Assembly: GCF_000807675.2 (NCBI RefSeq)
Contig: NZ_CP019962.1
Span: forward strand, 2,666,001-2,730,000
Origin: Eubacterium limosum
GTDB lineage: Bacteria > Bacillota > Clostridia > Eubacteriales > Eubacteriaceae
Direction: 5' to 3'
Length of the DNA stretch: 64,000 nucleotides
Position numbers and translations under genes: made by a program
Part shown: positions 20,618 to 28,934 of the stretch, in pieces
Layout of the letters: every line of letters begins with the position of its first letter
Numbering within the stretch: position 1 is the stretch's first letter
The notes under the pieces: model-generated
Seen by the model: only the letters and a program-made list of their open reading frames with translations
The model's database searches: none
Told to the model about the DNA's origin: nothing

Positions 20618-21496
20618 TTATTTTTCCTGAGACTTTTTAGCCTGTTTTTTCGCTTTTTTGTGCAGTTTTCGAATTTTTTTCGTGTGCAGCATTGCTTCAC
20701 GGTACAGATTCAGGGAATCAGGATCATCCTTGGAGATCATGTTTGGGAAAGCGTTGATGATACGGCTGTGTGAATAGCGGCGGAAGGCGGCCTTTTCAGA
20801 CAGTCGGCCTGTAAACTCTTCAACATGCTTTTGAACATCGTCTTTGGCTGTTTCGAGAAGTTCATGCTGTGCATATCGGACATCTGTAATCTTTTGAGTG
20901 AGCTGTCCTTTTGTCTCCACGCCTTTTTCTTTAAGGTCATTGGTGACACTGGTTGCCAGTTCGGATACGCGGTTAAGCTTGTTCTTGAAGTTGAGAGTTT
21001 CCAGTGTAGAGGTAACCAGATCGGCAATCATAAGTACAGCAAAAGAGGTCGCCAGGACTTCAAGCCAAAAGGGTGAAAAACGCGAGATGATACGCTCCAC
21101 AAATGGGTGGACAAGATACATCAGAGTAAGCGCCATAACACCGAAGAGCAGCGAATTTCTGAGACAGACACGGCCATTGATGTTAAATTTGCGATTTGAA
21201 TAGTCCCACCATTTTGCATGGAACAGCTTTTCCATCGCCCAGCTCGTAATGTATTCCAGAACAGAGGTTGAGACGACACCTACGAAAAATACACTGACAG
21301 GATCGTTAATATATGGCCCTAAAATAGAAACAATAATGATTGCACCAACCCCATAGATCGGACAGTATGGACCATTTAAAAAACCTCTGTTAATAAACTT
21401 TTTCTTTGGGATAGAGCAAAATACGACTTCACAGCACCATCCAATAACAGCGTAAAGAAAAAAGTATGTGAAAAGCAGGCATAAGTTATAGTACAT
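20618..21496 (-). CDS. Putative type IV ABC transporter permease-like membrane protein (CmpB family)
   Basis: 292 aa. The N-terminal half resembles the CmpB family (PF06541): the phrase FLYAVIGWCCEVVFCSIPKKKFINRGFLNGPYCPIYGVGA and LEYITSWAMEKLFHAKWWDYS are characteristic. Five membrane helices are followed by a soluble, mostly helical C-terminal tail of about 120 residues, rich in Lys/Glu (ending KKIRKLHKKAKKQAKKSQEK). No ATPase partner adjoins it, so a transport role is doubtful; function unknown. Its own terminator separates it from topB. Confidence 0.75.
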   Translation of the reverse strand: MYYNLCLLFTYFFLYAVIGWCCEVVFCSIPKKKFINRGFLNGPYCPIYGVGAIIIVSILGPYINDPVSVFFVGVVSTSVLEYITSWAMEKLFHAKWWDYSNRKFNINGRVCLRNSLLFGVMALTLMYLVHPFVERIISRFSPFWLEVLATSFAVLMIADLVTSTLETLNFKNKLNRVSELATSVTNDLKEKGVETKGQLTQKITDVRYAQHELLETAKDDVQKHVEEFTGRLSEKAAFRRYSHSRIINAFPNMISKDDPDSLNLYREAMLHTKKIRKLHKKAKKQAKKSQEK

Positions 21497-21654
21497 TTGG
21501 TTTTCCTTTCTATAAAAGTTATTCCCTAGTATTATACCATAATTTTATAAGCGCTAACACCAGCAGTCTTTCAAGATTTACTCAAGAATAAAATACTGGG
21601 AATTTTAAGCGAGACCAGCTATAATGAGGAAAAGAGAAAAAGGAGATGAAAAAG

Positions 21655-22548
21655 ATGATCATGAATTTTGGCTCTTTAAATATTGATTATGTCTATTCCA
21701 TGGAAAAAATTGTGAGTCCGGGTGAGACACTATCTTCAAAGGACCGCTCGGTTTTTCCGGGAGGAAAGGGTCTTAACCAGTCTGTCGCTTTGGCGCGCGC
21801 CGGGGCTGAGGTACGGCATGCCGGATTCGCCGGAATCGAGGACGCTCAGTTTCTGGTCGATATTATGGAAGAGAGCGGTGTAGAGATCGGGCTGCTGCAG
21901 AGAGTTCCAGAGACAAACGGACATGCGGTTATTCAGGTAGATGAGCATGGCGAGAACTGTATTATACTGTATCGGGGAACCAATGGTATGCCGGACAGTG
22001 CTTATGTCGAGAAGATTGGAAAGACACTTTGCGAGGGTGATCTGGTTCTGTTTCAAAACGAGACGAGTGCCATTGCGGAAATGATGCGGACTGCAAAAGA
22101 GAAGGGAGCTAGAATTGCTCTGAATCCTTCTCCAATGGATAATGACTGCCTGAATTTGCCGCTGGAGCTGGTGGATATTTTTCTGCTCAATGAGATTGAG
22201 GGAGCGGCGCTGACAGGAGAAAAAGCGCCGGATAAAATCCTCTCAGGGTTACGTGAACGGTTCCCAAAAGCAAAAATTGTTTTAACTCTGGGAAGTGAAG
22301 GTGCGATGTTTTCTGATTCGAGTAAAAGTTTTTTGCAACCTGTGGTAGAATGCGAAAAAGTGGTGGATACGACCGGTGCGGGAGACACGTTTACTGGCTA
22401 CTATCTGGCTGGAATTGAAGCGGGAATGAGTGATGAAGAGGCAATTTACAGAGCGACAACAGCCTCCTCCATTTGTATTACGCGAATGGGCGCTGCACCG
22501 TCAATTCCTTTAAAAGAAGAAGTCGATACGAAAGCAGGTATACACTGA
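21655..22548 (+). CDS. PfkB/ribokinase-family sugar kinase
   Basis: 297 aa, soluble. Phosphorylates a sugar or nucleoside with ATP. The N-terminal PfkB signature FPGGKGLNQSVALARAGAEV and the C-terminal DTTGAGDTFTGYYLAGIEAG with the catalytic Asp are intact. Closest in style to ribokinase (RbsK), but no ribose transporter or repressor is nearby, so substrate is uncertain. ATG 21655 is preferred to 21646, because AAGGAG lies nine bases before it. The stop lies within a copy of the dispersed GGTATAC hairpin. Confidence 0.85.
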   Translation: MIMNFGSLNIDYVYSMEKIVSPGETLSSKDRSVFPGGKGLNQSVALARAGAEVRHAGFAGIEDAQFLVDIMEESGVEIGLLQRVPETNGHAVIQVDEHGENCIILYRGTNGMPDSAYVEKIGKTLCEGDLVLFQNETSAIAEMMRTAKEKGARIALNPSPMDNDCLNLPLELVDIFLLNEIEGAALTGEKAPDKILSGLRERFPKAKIVLTLGSEGAMFSDSSKSFLQPVVECEKVVDTTGAGDTFTGYYLAGIEAGMSDEEAIYRATTASSICITRMGAAPSIPLKEEVDTKAGIH

Positions 22549-22561
22549 AATGACGTATACC
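22537..22561 (+). repeat. Dispersed GGTATACG hairpin, copy 1
   Basis: GGTATAC (22537-22543) and GTATACC (22555-22561) around ACTGAAATGAC. It overlaps the stop codon of the kinase gene. Related copies lie at 41292, 42654 and 53360. Confidence 0.6.
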
Positions 22562-22574
22562 GATTATAAGATAA

Positions 22575-22604
22575 CAAAAAAGACCCACTGAAGGGTCTTT
22601 TTTA
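22575..22604. terminator. Bidirectional terminator between the kinase and HicB-like genes
   Basis: AAAGACCC/GGGTCTTT stem with T6 on the plus side and matching T6 on the minus side. Confidence 0.85.
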
Positions 22605-22880
22605 TGCTTCTACAATTTCAATCCACAACCCTTTCTGTTCCGGGGTCAGATTGAGGTTTTCCAATGTTGTGGGTTCAGGAAGCGGCTTTTCCAGAATAAA
22701 ACATTCGTTTATCCATTTTCCCAGAACCTCGGCGGCAATATCGAAAGCCTTTGAAAGGTCGGCCGCTTTTATGGGAATCCCATCAACGCCAAGATCTGGA
22801 AAGCCAAAGGTAATATTATCCTCACTTTTAAGTGTAAAAACAGCGGGGTAGGCATAGGTTAGCTTTTCTGTATTATCCAA
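22602..22880 (-). CDS. HicB-like protein without a HicA partner
   Basis: 92 aa, soluble. The layout YAYPAVFTLKSEDNITFGFPDLGVDG, then a helix DLSKAFDIAAEVLGKWI, follows the HicB_lk antitoxin fold (YPAvf...vsFPDlpG...A...A...l...). No HicA-sized ORF adjoins it, and the C-terminal DNA-binding domain of classical HicB is missing. It begins 18 bp after the DEDDh exonuclease gene, at a TTG start behind AAAGGA, so it is co-transcribed with that gene. Could be an orphan antitoxin or a protein-interaction adaptor. Confidence 0.65.
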   Translation of the reverse strand: MDNTEKLTYAYPAVFTLKSEDNITFGFPDLGVDGIPIKAADLSKAFDIAAEVLGKWINECFILEKPLPEPTTLENLNLTPEQKGLWIEIVEA

Positions 22881-22898
22881 TGAATCGGTTCCTTTCTT

Positions 22899-23990
22899 TT
22901 AGGTAGTAGCGGCAAGAGGCTCTGCTCGCGGAATAAAGATCGTATTGCTGCTGTTGCTTTCGGCAGGCATACGCTGTTTGAGTCCAGCGGACTTATTGTC
23001 AATCATCTCGATATCCTTTCTGAGCACATCCAGCACGAGTTTGCAGTCATCCAGAGCGCGGTGGTTCTGCATATCACAGTCCGCCGCCCTTTGGAGTGCA
23101 ATCTGATTGATGTCTTCCACTAATCCCATATGGATTTTTTGGGCACAACAGAATTTGCAATCTAGGTCGATGCCAGTGGAGTCAATGGATTTTCTCAGCA
23201 GTACGGAATCATAGTCAATTCCCCAGGACATAAGCGTTTTTCCGGCGATCAGATCACGCAGATCACGCATTACCTGGTGGATAGAGGGCTTATCCATGAC
23301 CATCTGATTGGTAATCCCGGTAAGTGAGCTGATGCGCCAGTTGATTTTGTGGCTGGGTTTCACCAGGCTGTTATACACGGTGGTACCCTTGCAGTCGATG
23401 ACGGCAATTTCAATAAGCTCATCCGGGCATTGGACCGCCTCAGTATCAAAAATAAAATATTCGGAGGGCCCTTTCAGATCCTCGCGGATACGTTTGAGAT
23501 GAGTCTTGGCATAACGCTTGTTTTCCGCGATGCGGTGTCTTCGCATTTCTTCATGCATTCGCTGGCGTTCCTCATAGGCCAGAATAATGGGGGTCAGCTC
23601 AGTTTTGCTGGCATTTAGCTCTTTAGCAATAGCCTCATTGCTTAAGCCTTGGCGCCTGAGCGTATTATACCATTTTTTCAGAAAGGAATTGAGCTTGTCG
23701 TAGGGATAATGCATTTCTCTTGCGATTTGCTTATTTGAATATTGTCTTTGACGAAGCTCTTTGTACTTTAAAAGCTCAAGCTCCTGTTTTTCCTGTCGTT
23801 TTCTTTTGATTTCGGCGTCACGTCTTTTTTTGAGCTCTTTAAAAACCGGATGAACGGGGGTAATATTGCCCTGATTAATCCACATTTCAAAAAGTTCAAA
23901 AAGCTTTTTTTCGCTGATGTTCATAACTTTAAGAATATGAGGAAGAGGTTTTGTCTGAACTTTTTTAAATTGGCATAGCATAGATTTCAT
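22899..23990 (-). CDS. DEDDh 3'-5' exonuclease with N-terminal HTH-like repeats
   Basis: 363 aa. The C-terminal half is a DnaQ-type exonuclease: ExoI FIFDTEAVQCPDELIEIAVI, a middle SWGIDYDSVLL, and ExoIII HRALDDCKLVLDVL give the D-E-D-H-D set. The N-terminal half is highly charged and contains two repeats that read like helix-turn-helix recognition segments (YSNKQIAREMHYPYDKLNSFLKKWY and GLSNEAIAKELNASKTELTPII). That combination is not a standard exonuclease architecture. It follows the TetR gene by 22 bp and precedes the HicB-like gene by 18 bp on the same strand. Substrate (DNA or RNA) unknown. Confidence 0.75.
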   Translation of the reverse strand: MKSMLCQFKKVQTKPLPHILKVMNISEKKLFELFEMWINQGNITPVHPVFKELKKRRDAEIKRKRQEKQELELLKYKELRQRQYSNKQIAREMHYPYDKLNSFLKKWYNTLRRQGLSNEAIAKELNASKTELTPIILAYEERQRMHEEMRRHRIAENKRYAKTHLKRIREDLKGPSEYFIFDTEAVQCPDELIEIAVIDCKGTTVYNSLVKPSHKINWRISSLTGITNQMVMDKPSIHQVMRDLRDLIAGKTLMSWGIDYDSVLLRKSIDSTGIDLDCKFCCAQKIHMGLVEDINQIALQRAADCDMQNHRALDDCKLVLDVLRKDIEMIDNKSAGLKQRMPAESNSSNTIFIPRAEPLAATT

Positions 23991-24012
23991 GATAAATGTC
24001 CTTAAGTATCAA

Positions 24013-24675
24013 TTAGCAGTCTTTTTTAATTAAAAAGCAGATATCAGAGGTATCGAGAAGGTTTAGAAGTCTGTCTGCTTTTTTTAAATTCTTTTCAATA
24101 ATATTTGTGTCAACACCTGCAAGACGTACGGTTATGGTTGCCAGGAAGTTGATAAAGTCCTTTGATTTTAAAGGGTCCAGCGTTTCAAAACAGTCTTTCA
24201 AAAGATATTTCCTCGCGCCATATTCAGCGATCATCAGCTTTTGAAACACTTCTTTCTGGATGTGCAGGTCAAACTCCGAAATAACAGCCATCATGGATTC
24301 ACGCACAAACTGGTGTGTTTCCTTTAAAACCAGATCCTTCGTGAGAAGGAGTTCATAGAGGATTTTATTGGCTGGATCTTCAAAAATTTTGATATAAAAA
24401 ATATGATTGAACAAAATATGCTTTTGAAGATGGTTTTCCAGCTGCGCTGCAAGCTGCTCCTCAACCATTTCGTTGATCGCGAGTATAAATTCGTGGTAAA
24501 TACTGCCAACCAGAGCCTCTTTTTTATAATAGTAATTAACCAGTCCAACTGGAATTTCGGCCTTTTCAGCGATCATCGCAATGGTCGTCTGGCGGTAGCC
24601 GTGTCTATAAAAAAGCTCCTTTGCGGTCTGTAAAATTTTCTTCTTTGTTTCAATGCCATTTTTATATTGTGCCAT
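24013..24675 (-). CDS. TetR/AcrR-family transcriptional regulator
   Basis: 220 aa. N-terminal TetR domain: KKKILQTAKELFYRHGYRQTTIAMIAEKAEIPVGLVNYYYKKEALV, with the recognition helix PVGLVNYYYKKE. The C-terminal ligand domain is unlike common subfamilies. Transcribed away from the methyltransferase operon, with a 197-bp shared control region that contains an inverted repeat, so it probably regulates that operon. Downstream genes on its own strand are the exonuclease and HicB-like protein. Ribosome site GAGGATACT before ATG. Confidence 0.88.
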   Translation of the reverse strand: MAQYKNGIETKKKILQTAKELFYRHGYRQTTIAMIAEKAEIPVGLVNYYYKKEALVGSIYHEFILAINEMVEEQLAAQLENHLQKHILFNHIFYIKIFEDPANKILYELLLTKDLVLKETHQFVRESMMAVISEFDLHIQKEVFQKLMIAEYGARKYLLKDCFETLDPLKSKDFINFLATITVRLAGVDTNIIEKNLKKADRLLNLLDTSDICFLIKKDC

Positions 24676-24788
24676 AGTATCCTCGATTTTAAACTATTTT
24701 AATTATTATAACATAATTGTTTACAAACCGCACGATTTAAAGGATGAAAATGCTATTTTGTAAAAAAAATAAATTTAAGATAAAAGGC

Positions 24789-24854
24789 TTGACAAAAAAA
24801 TGGTTGAGGTATATCATATTGAATATAAAATTGAATATATTATTTTATATTCAA
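24789..24854 (+). promoter_or_regulatory. Promoter and inverted-repeat operator of the methyltransferase operon
   Basis: TTGACA (24789-24794), 17-base spacer, TATCAT (24812-24817). Just after it lies TTGAATATAAAA (24819-24830) and its exact complement TTTTATATTCAA (24843-24854), separated by 12 bases that hold a further TTGAATAT. It covers the start of transcription, a typical place for a repressor such as the divergent TetR protein. Confidence 0.65.
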
Positions 24855-24872
24855 AAATATGGAGGGGAAATT

Positions 24873-26030
24873 ATGAGTGATGCGAACGTTATGAAGTTGT
24901 ATGAAGAAAGAGAAAAGCGCTACATTCAGGCGGTCAGTCTTGAGCAGCCAGACAGGGTACCCCATGAGACAAGATTTGGCGAATACTGGGCCATTGATTA
25001 CGCTGGGTATCCGATTAAGGGTTCGACTGTCAATCCTAAAATCATGGGTGAGGCCATGGAAAAACTGGCCCAGGATTTTGCCACAGATACAGCGCCATTT
25101 TTGTTTTCGAGAAATCCTTTGTTTTACAAATCATTACAATCACAGAGCTTTAATGAGGGGAAAACAGGCATTATGCAGCACCCTGAGGTATGCTGTATGA
25201 AAACAGAGGAATACGACGAATTGATTGCAGATCCTTTTAAATGTATTGTCAATAGGATACTGCCAAGAGTTTACGAAGCTTTAGATCCGGCCAATGGAAG
25301 CAGCAGCGTTTCGCTGGTACGGGCCATGAATATTCAGAATGATATGAATACGCCGATTTTGATGGAAGCAGCCCGGGTGAGCCAAAAATATGGACTGCCT
25401 TTGACAGGCGGAGGACTTGTCGAGGCACCGATGGATTATATTGCTGATATGATCCGCGGATTTTCTGCTATGACCATGGATATCCGGAGACAGCCTGAGA
25501 AGGTGGCAGCAGCTGCAGAAGCGGTTATGCCTTTGATGGACCGGCTGGCAGCACAGCTCCCGGCAGTCCCGGGCAAGCTGGTGAGTATGCCGCTCCATAT
25601 GCCTGTATTTATGAGGGAAAAGGACTTTGCGAAGCTATGGTGGCCAAGCTTTAAAGCGTTGGTGGAGCGGATGGCGGCAAGAGGACAGTATATGCGCATT
25701 TATTTTGAGGGGGATTGGACGCGTTACTACGACTATCTGCAGGATTTACCGAAGGGCCGTATCCTTGGTGTTTTTGAATACATGGATCATCAGCTGGCCA
25801 AGGACAAGCTTGGAAAGGTGATGTGCATTACCGGTGGTTACGATGTATCACTCCTGCAGTACGGAACAAAGCAGGCGGTTATCGATGCGGCCAAAAAGCA
25901 AATGGATATCCTGGCACCCGGCGGAGGCTATATTTTCACGGTTTCCAAGGGCATTACCTATCCCAATGACGGAACACCTGAAAATGTTAAGGCATTGTAC
26001 GAATTTGTGGAAGAATACGGAAAATATTAG
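24873..26030 (+). CDS. Corrinoid-type methyltransferase, uroporphyrinogen decarboxylase fold (copy 1)
   Basis: 385 aa. Methyltransferases of this fold move methyl groups between a substrate, a corrinoid protein and a final acceptor such as tetrahydrofolate; acetogens carry many for methoxyaromatics and methylamines. The N-terminus VSLEQPDRVPHETRFGEYWAIDYAG and the C-terminus MDILAPGGGYIFTVSKGITYPNDGTPENVKALYEFVEEYG follow the URO-D/MtaA pattern. The canonical zinc set H-x-C...C of MtaA is replaced: E279-G-D281 stands at the H-x-C position, C318 lies 37 residues on, and the usual PGCG reads PGGG. An E-x-D type set has been reported for O-demethylase methyltransferases. ATG follows GGAGG. First gene of a five-gene operon; no corrinoid protein gene in the window. 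Confidence 0.8.
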   Translation: MSDANVMKLYEEREKRYIQAVSLEQPDRVPHETRFGEYWAIDYAGYPIKGSTVNPKIMGEAMEKLAQDFATDTAPFLFSRNPLFYKSLQSQSFNEGKTGIMQHPEVCCMKTEEYDELIADPFKCIVNRILPRVYEALDPANGSSSVSLVRAMNIQNDMNTPILMEAARVSQKYGLPLTGGGLVEAPMDYIADMIRGFSAMTMDIRRQPEKVAAAAEAVMPLMDRLAAQLPAVPGKLVSMPLHMPVFMREKDFAKLWWPSFKALVERMAARGQYMRIYFEGDWTRYYDYLQDLPKGRILGVFEYMDHQLAKDKLGKVMCITGGYDVSLLQYGTKQAVIDAAKKQMDILAPGGGYIFTVSKGITYPNDGTPENVKALYEFVEEYGKY

Positions 26031-26040
26031 GAGGTCAATC

Positions 26041-26187
26041 ATGAATCAGGAAGTAAACTATCTGGCGAGCTGGGAAGAATACTGTGAGGCCAATGGTCTG
26101 CATTATGAGGAAAACGCTTATCTGGAGCCATACTGGCAGGCGACGCAGGAAAAACTGTTCGGATTTATCATCAAGCTTTTGATATGA
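26041..26187 (+). CDS. 48-aa protein paired with methyltransferase 1
   Basis: Begins 10 bases after the methyltransferase stop, with an excellent ribosome site (AGGAGG). The product starts MNQEVNYLASWEEYCEANG, is strongly acidic, with aromatic residues (YLEPYWQ), and ends in the hydrophobic run LFGFIIKLLI. The second methyltransferase of this operon is followed in the same way by another ORF of exactly 48 codons, with a comparable acidic body and a hydrophobic FxFxxxxxL end. Position, length and end suggest a family of small partner proteins. Not recognised; no known fold assigned. Confidence 0.7.
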   Translation: MNQEVNYLASWEEYCEANGLHYEENAYLEPYWQATQEKLFGFIIKLLI

Positions 26188-26218
26188 AAAGATATGGGAG
26201 AGAGGGAGCGAAAAAATA

Positions 26219-27595
26219 ATGAATGATACAAGAGGAAAACTAGGAAATTTTGTGAAATTTTCCTATGGCTTTGCAGATGTTGGATTCCAGATGATGGTAA
26301 CCCTGTCAAATTCCTATCTGCTGATCTTTTTTACCGACGTAGCTGGTATTTCGGCGGTAACGGCAGGGATTATAATGACCGTAGGGCGGATTATAGACAC
26401 CATCAGTGTTCCTATTTTGGGACCGTTTATTGAAAAAAGCCATTTGCCCTGGGGCAAGTACCGGTCGTGGCTGTTTATCGGTGCGATATGTATATTTATC
26501 ACCAACGCAATTTTATTTGTTAATCTGAGCTTTTTGCCGCAGGCGGCATTGATTGCAGTAGGAGCCATTGTATACGCGGTCTTCTGTATTTCAACGAATG
26601 TGGCCTACATTGGCTATACCTCCATGAACTCATCCTTAACCGATGATCCCAAGGAAAAGGTGCAGCTTTCCACCTTCCGCGGCCAGGGAGCTGCCATTGG
26701 TAAAATTATTGCCGGCTGGACGCTGATTCCGATGATTTATTTCTTCGGCGGCGCGGACGCTTATACCGAGCAGGGATTCCTGCTGACTGCTATTTTAGTG
26801 GGCCTGATGATCGTCTTTACCTATCTGACCCTTTTCTTTGCAACCAAAGACCGTAAAGTAATGAGCAGCAAGGAAGAAATCAAAGACGCTAAAAATAATG
26901 GGCCTTCCGTAAAGGATATGCTTAAGCAGATTGTGACAACACGGCCGCTGCTGTTGCTGTTCCTGACCGACGTTACCCGGATTCTGGCAAGCCTTTTGGT
27001 ATTTTCGATGTTCCCATACTTCTTTAAATATGTGGTCAACGATCCGGCCAAGGTTGCTGTATTCTTTGGTTCTGTTAATATTCTTTTGTTCATCGGGGCG
27101 ACGCTGGTTCCATTTATCACCAAAAAGCTCAGCAAGAGAACGACCTATATGTGCGGCAACATTGTGATGGCGGTATGTTTTGTGTTAATGTTTCTAAACA
27201 GCGGAAACCCGACACTGATTACGATTTTGGCATCCATTGGGTACTTGGGTTATTCCCTTGGGAATGTTGTGAATACAGCCATGTACGCAGACATTGTTGA
27301 CTTTGGTGAGTATAGAACCGGTAAGAACGCCAGAGCGGCAATCTTTAGCGTATTCCAGCTGTCCATTAAGGTTGCAGCTGTCTTTTCAACCAGCATCGCT
27401 GCCTTCGGGCTGGCATCAACCGGTTTTCAGGCCGGGGTTGAACCAACAGCCCAGGTGGTGAGCGGCATTAACATGATCTCTATGCTGCTGCCGGCAGGAT
27501 TACTCCTTGTTGGTGTTGTATTTTTGTTTTTCTACAATATCAATGAAAAGGAACTGCCAGAAATGCGTGAAGAGATTATGAACCGGAAAAATTAA
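26219..27595 (+). CDS. GPH-family sodium/proton:solute symporter
   Basis: 458 aa, about 12 membrane helices. Begins with LGNFVKFSYGFADVGFQMM, and RIIDTISVPILGPFIEK plus WGKYRSWLFIG are the cytoplasmic loop 2-3 signature of the glycoside-pentoside-hexuronide cation symporter family (MFS_2). Placed between the two methyltransferases, it most likely imports their methylated substrate. GPH members carry sugars and glycosides, which hints at a glycosylated or sugar-like methoxy compound; this is inference only. ATG follows GGAG-rich AGAGGGAGCG. Confidence 0.85.
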   Translation: MNDTRGKLGNFVKFSYGFADVGFQMMVTLSNSYLLIFFTDVAGISAVTAGIIMTVGRIIDTISVPILGPFIEKSHLPWGKYRSWLFIGAICIFITNAILFVNLSFLPQAALIAVGAIVYAVFCISTNVAYIGYTSMNSSLTDDPKEKVQLSTFRGQGAAIGKIIAGWTLIPMIYFFGGADAYTEQGFLLTAILVGLMIVFTYLTLFFATKDRKVMSSKEEIKDAKNNGPSVKDMLKQIVTTRPLLLLFLTDVTRILASLLVFSMFPYFFKYVVNDPAKVAVFFGSVNILLFIGATLVPFITKKLSKRTTYMCGNIVMAVCFVLMFLNSGNPTLITILASIGYLGYSLGNVVNTAMYADIVDFGEYRTGKNARAAIFSVFQLSIKVAAVFSTSIAAFGLASTGFQAGVEPTAQVVSGINMISMLLPAGLLLVGVVFLFFYNINEKELPEMREEIMNRKN

Positions 27596-27620
27596 GTTCG
27601 GGTGGAACAGAGGGAGACAA

Positions 27621-28778
27621 ATGGAGAATAATTTACAGAAAATGATAGAGGAACGAAATCAGCTTTATATGGATGTGCGCGCAGGTAAAATACCAAAGCG
27701 CGTACCCATCAACCTGAACATGGATGGCGCGGCGGCCCTGGAATACGCCGGTTATGATCTTAAGACACAACAGTATGATATAAAATATCTGATCGACGCC
27801 ATGGAAAAAGCAGCGCAGGATTTTGAGAGTGATAATCTCGGCGTAACAGCAGTCCGTTTTGCCCATTTTTATAAAATTTTAGGGGCAAAACATTTTGTGA
27901 TGGGGACAGATGGTTTTTTACAGCACCCTGAGATTGCAGCCATGGAACCCAAAGAATACGATGCCCTGACCGCGGAACCCTATAAATTTTTATGGGACAG
28001 CGTTATTCCCAGACTTTATACCGAGCTGGATAAGCCCTGGCCTTTGTCCTCGGCAGCGCTGGCAAAGGGCTTCCATACCTTTTACAGCACTATGGGGCAG
28101 GTTGGGGCAGCGAAAAATGAGTTGTGCCTGAAATATGGGAAGTCAAATCTGGGAGGAGCCTTTGCCCAGACTGACGCTCCCTTTGATTTTATCGCTGACC
28201 TGTTGAGATCTTTCACGGGCATGATGATGGATATCCGGCGTGTGCCGGACAAGGTGGAAGCTGCCTGTGAAGCGATTCTGCCGTTGATGATCAAGGCTGG
28301 CGCCAAGGGAACGCCGGAAAAGGCAGGGGGCTGTATGATTCCGCTGCACATGGCACCTTATATGAAGGAAAAGGATTTTGAACGCTTTTATTGGCCGACC
28401 TTTAAAAAGCTTGTGGAAGAGCTGGTAAAAACAAATACGAATGTCTCGATTTTCCTCGAGCATGACTTCACACGCTTCCTTGATTATATTCGTGAGCTGC
28501 CCGCAGGCTGCCAGCTGATGGCTGAGTTTGGAGATCCGAAGGCCTTTAAGGAAAAATTGGGAGACAAGTTCATACTGACTGGTTTCTATCCGCTGGCAAT
28601 GCTGAAGACAGGAACACTGGATGAAATTCAGGACAAGGCAAAGGAAATCATTGACATTTTGGCACCCGGAGGGCGTTATATCTTCAGCCTGGATAAATCC
28701 ATTCTCAGAGTCAGCGATGTGGAAATTGATAAATATCAGGCACTGCTGCGTTTTGTGAAAGAATACGCGGTTTATTAG
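27621..28778 (+). CDS. Corrinoid-type methyltransferase, uroporphyrinogen decarboxylase fold (copy 2)
   Basis: 385 aa, the same length as copy 1 and clearly paralogous: FLQHPEIAAMEPKEYDALTAEPYKF, DAPFDFIADLLRSFTGMMMDIRR and IIDILAPGGRYIFSLDKS align with it block by block, although overall identity is low. The MtaA zinc position reads E280-H-D282, but the residue matching C318 of copy 1 is Leu (KFILTG), and PGCG reads PGGR, so a full cysteine-containing zinc site is not visible. It may act on a different methyl donor or acceptor from copy 1. Ribosome site GAGGGAGAC. Fourth gene of the operon. Confidence 0.78.
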   Translation: MENNLQKMIEERNQLYMDVRAGKIPKRVPINLNMDGAAALEYAGYDLKTQQYDIKYLIDAMEKAAQDFESDNLGVTAVRFAHFYKILGAKHFVMGTDGFLQHPEIAAMEPKEYDALTAEPYKFLWDSVIPRLYTELDKPWPLSSAALAKGFHTFYSTMGQVGAAKNELCLKYGKSNLGGAFAQTDAPFDFIADLLRSFTGMMMDIRRVPDKVEAACEAILPLMIKAGAKGTPEKAGGCMIPLHMAPYMKEKDFERFYWPTFKKLVEELVKTNTNVSIFLEHDFTRFLDYIRELPAGCQLMAEFGDPKAFKEKLGDKFILTGFYPLAMLKTGTLDEIQDKAKEIIDILAPGGRYIFSLDKSILRVSDVEIDKYQALLRFVKEYAVY

Positions 28779-28787
28779 GAGGCAGGA

Positions 28788-28934
28788 ATGGAGATTAAAT
28801 CAGAGTATTACAATAATTTAGACGAAAACATGGAAAAGTATGGTATTGCGGAAGAAGATATTCCCATGGCGGAGGATACCTTCCAGGGGCTGGAGGAGCA
28901 GATGTTCAGCTTTGCAATGTTTATGCTGATGTAA
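28788..28934 (+). CDS. 48-aa protein paired with methyltransferase 2
   Basis: Begins nine bases after the stop of methyltransferase 2, with AGGAGG. The product starts MEIKSEYYNNLDENMEKYG, is strongly acidic (EEDIPMAEDTF) and ends in the hydrophobic run MFSFAMFMLM. It matches the first 48-aa protein in exact length, place after a methyltransferase, acidic middle, and F-x-F hydrophobic end. Together they look like two members of one unnamed family. Function unknown. Confidence 0.7.
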   Translation: MEIKSEYYNNLDENMEKYGIAEEDIPMAEDTFQGLEEQMFSFAMFMLM

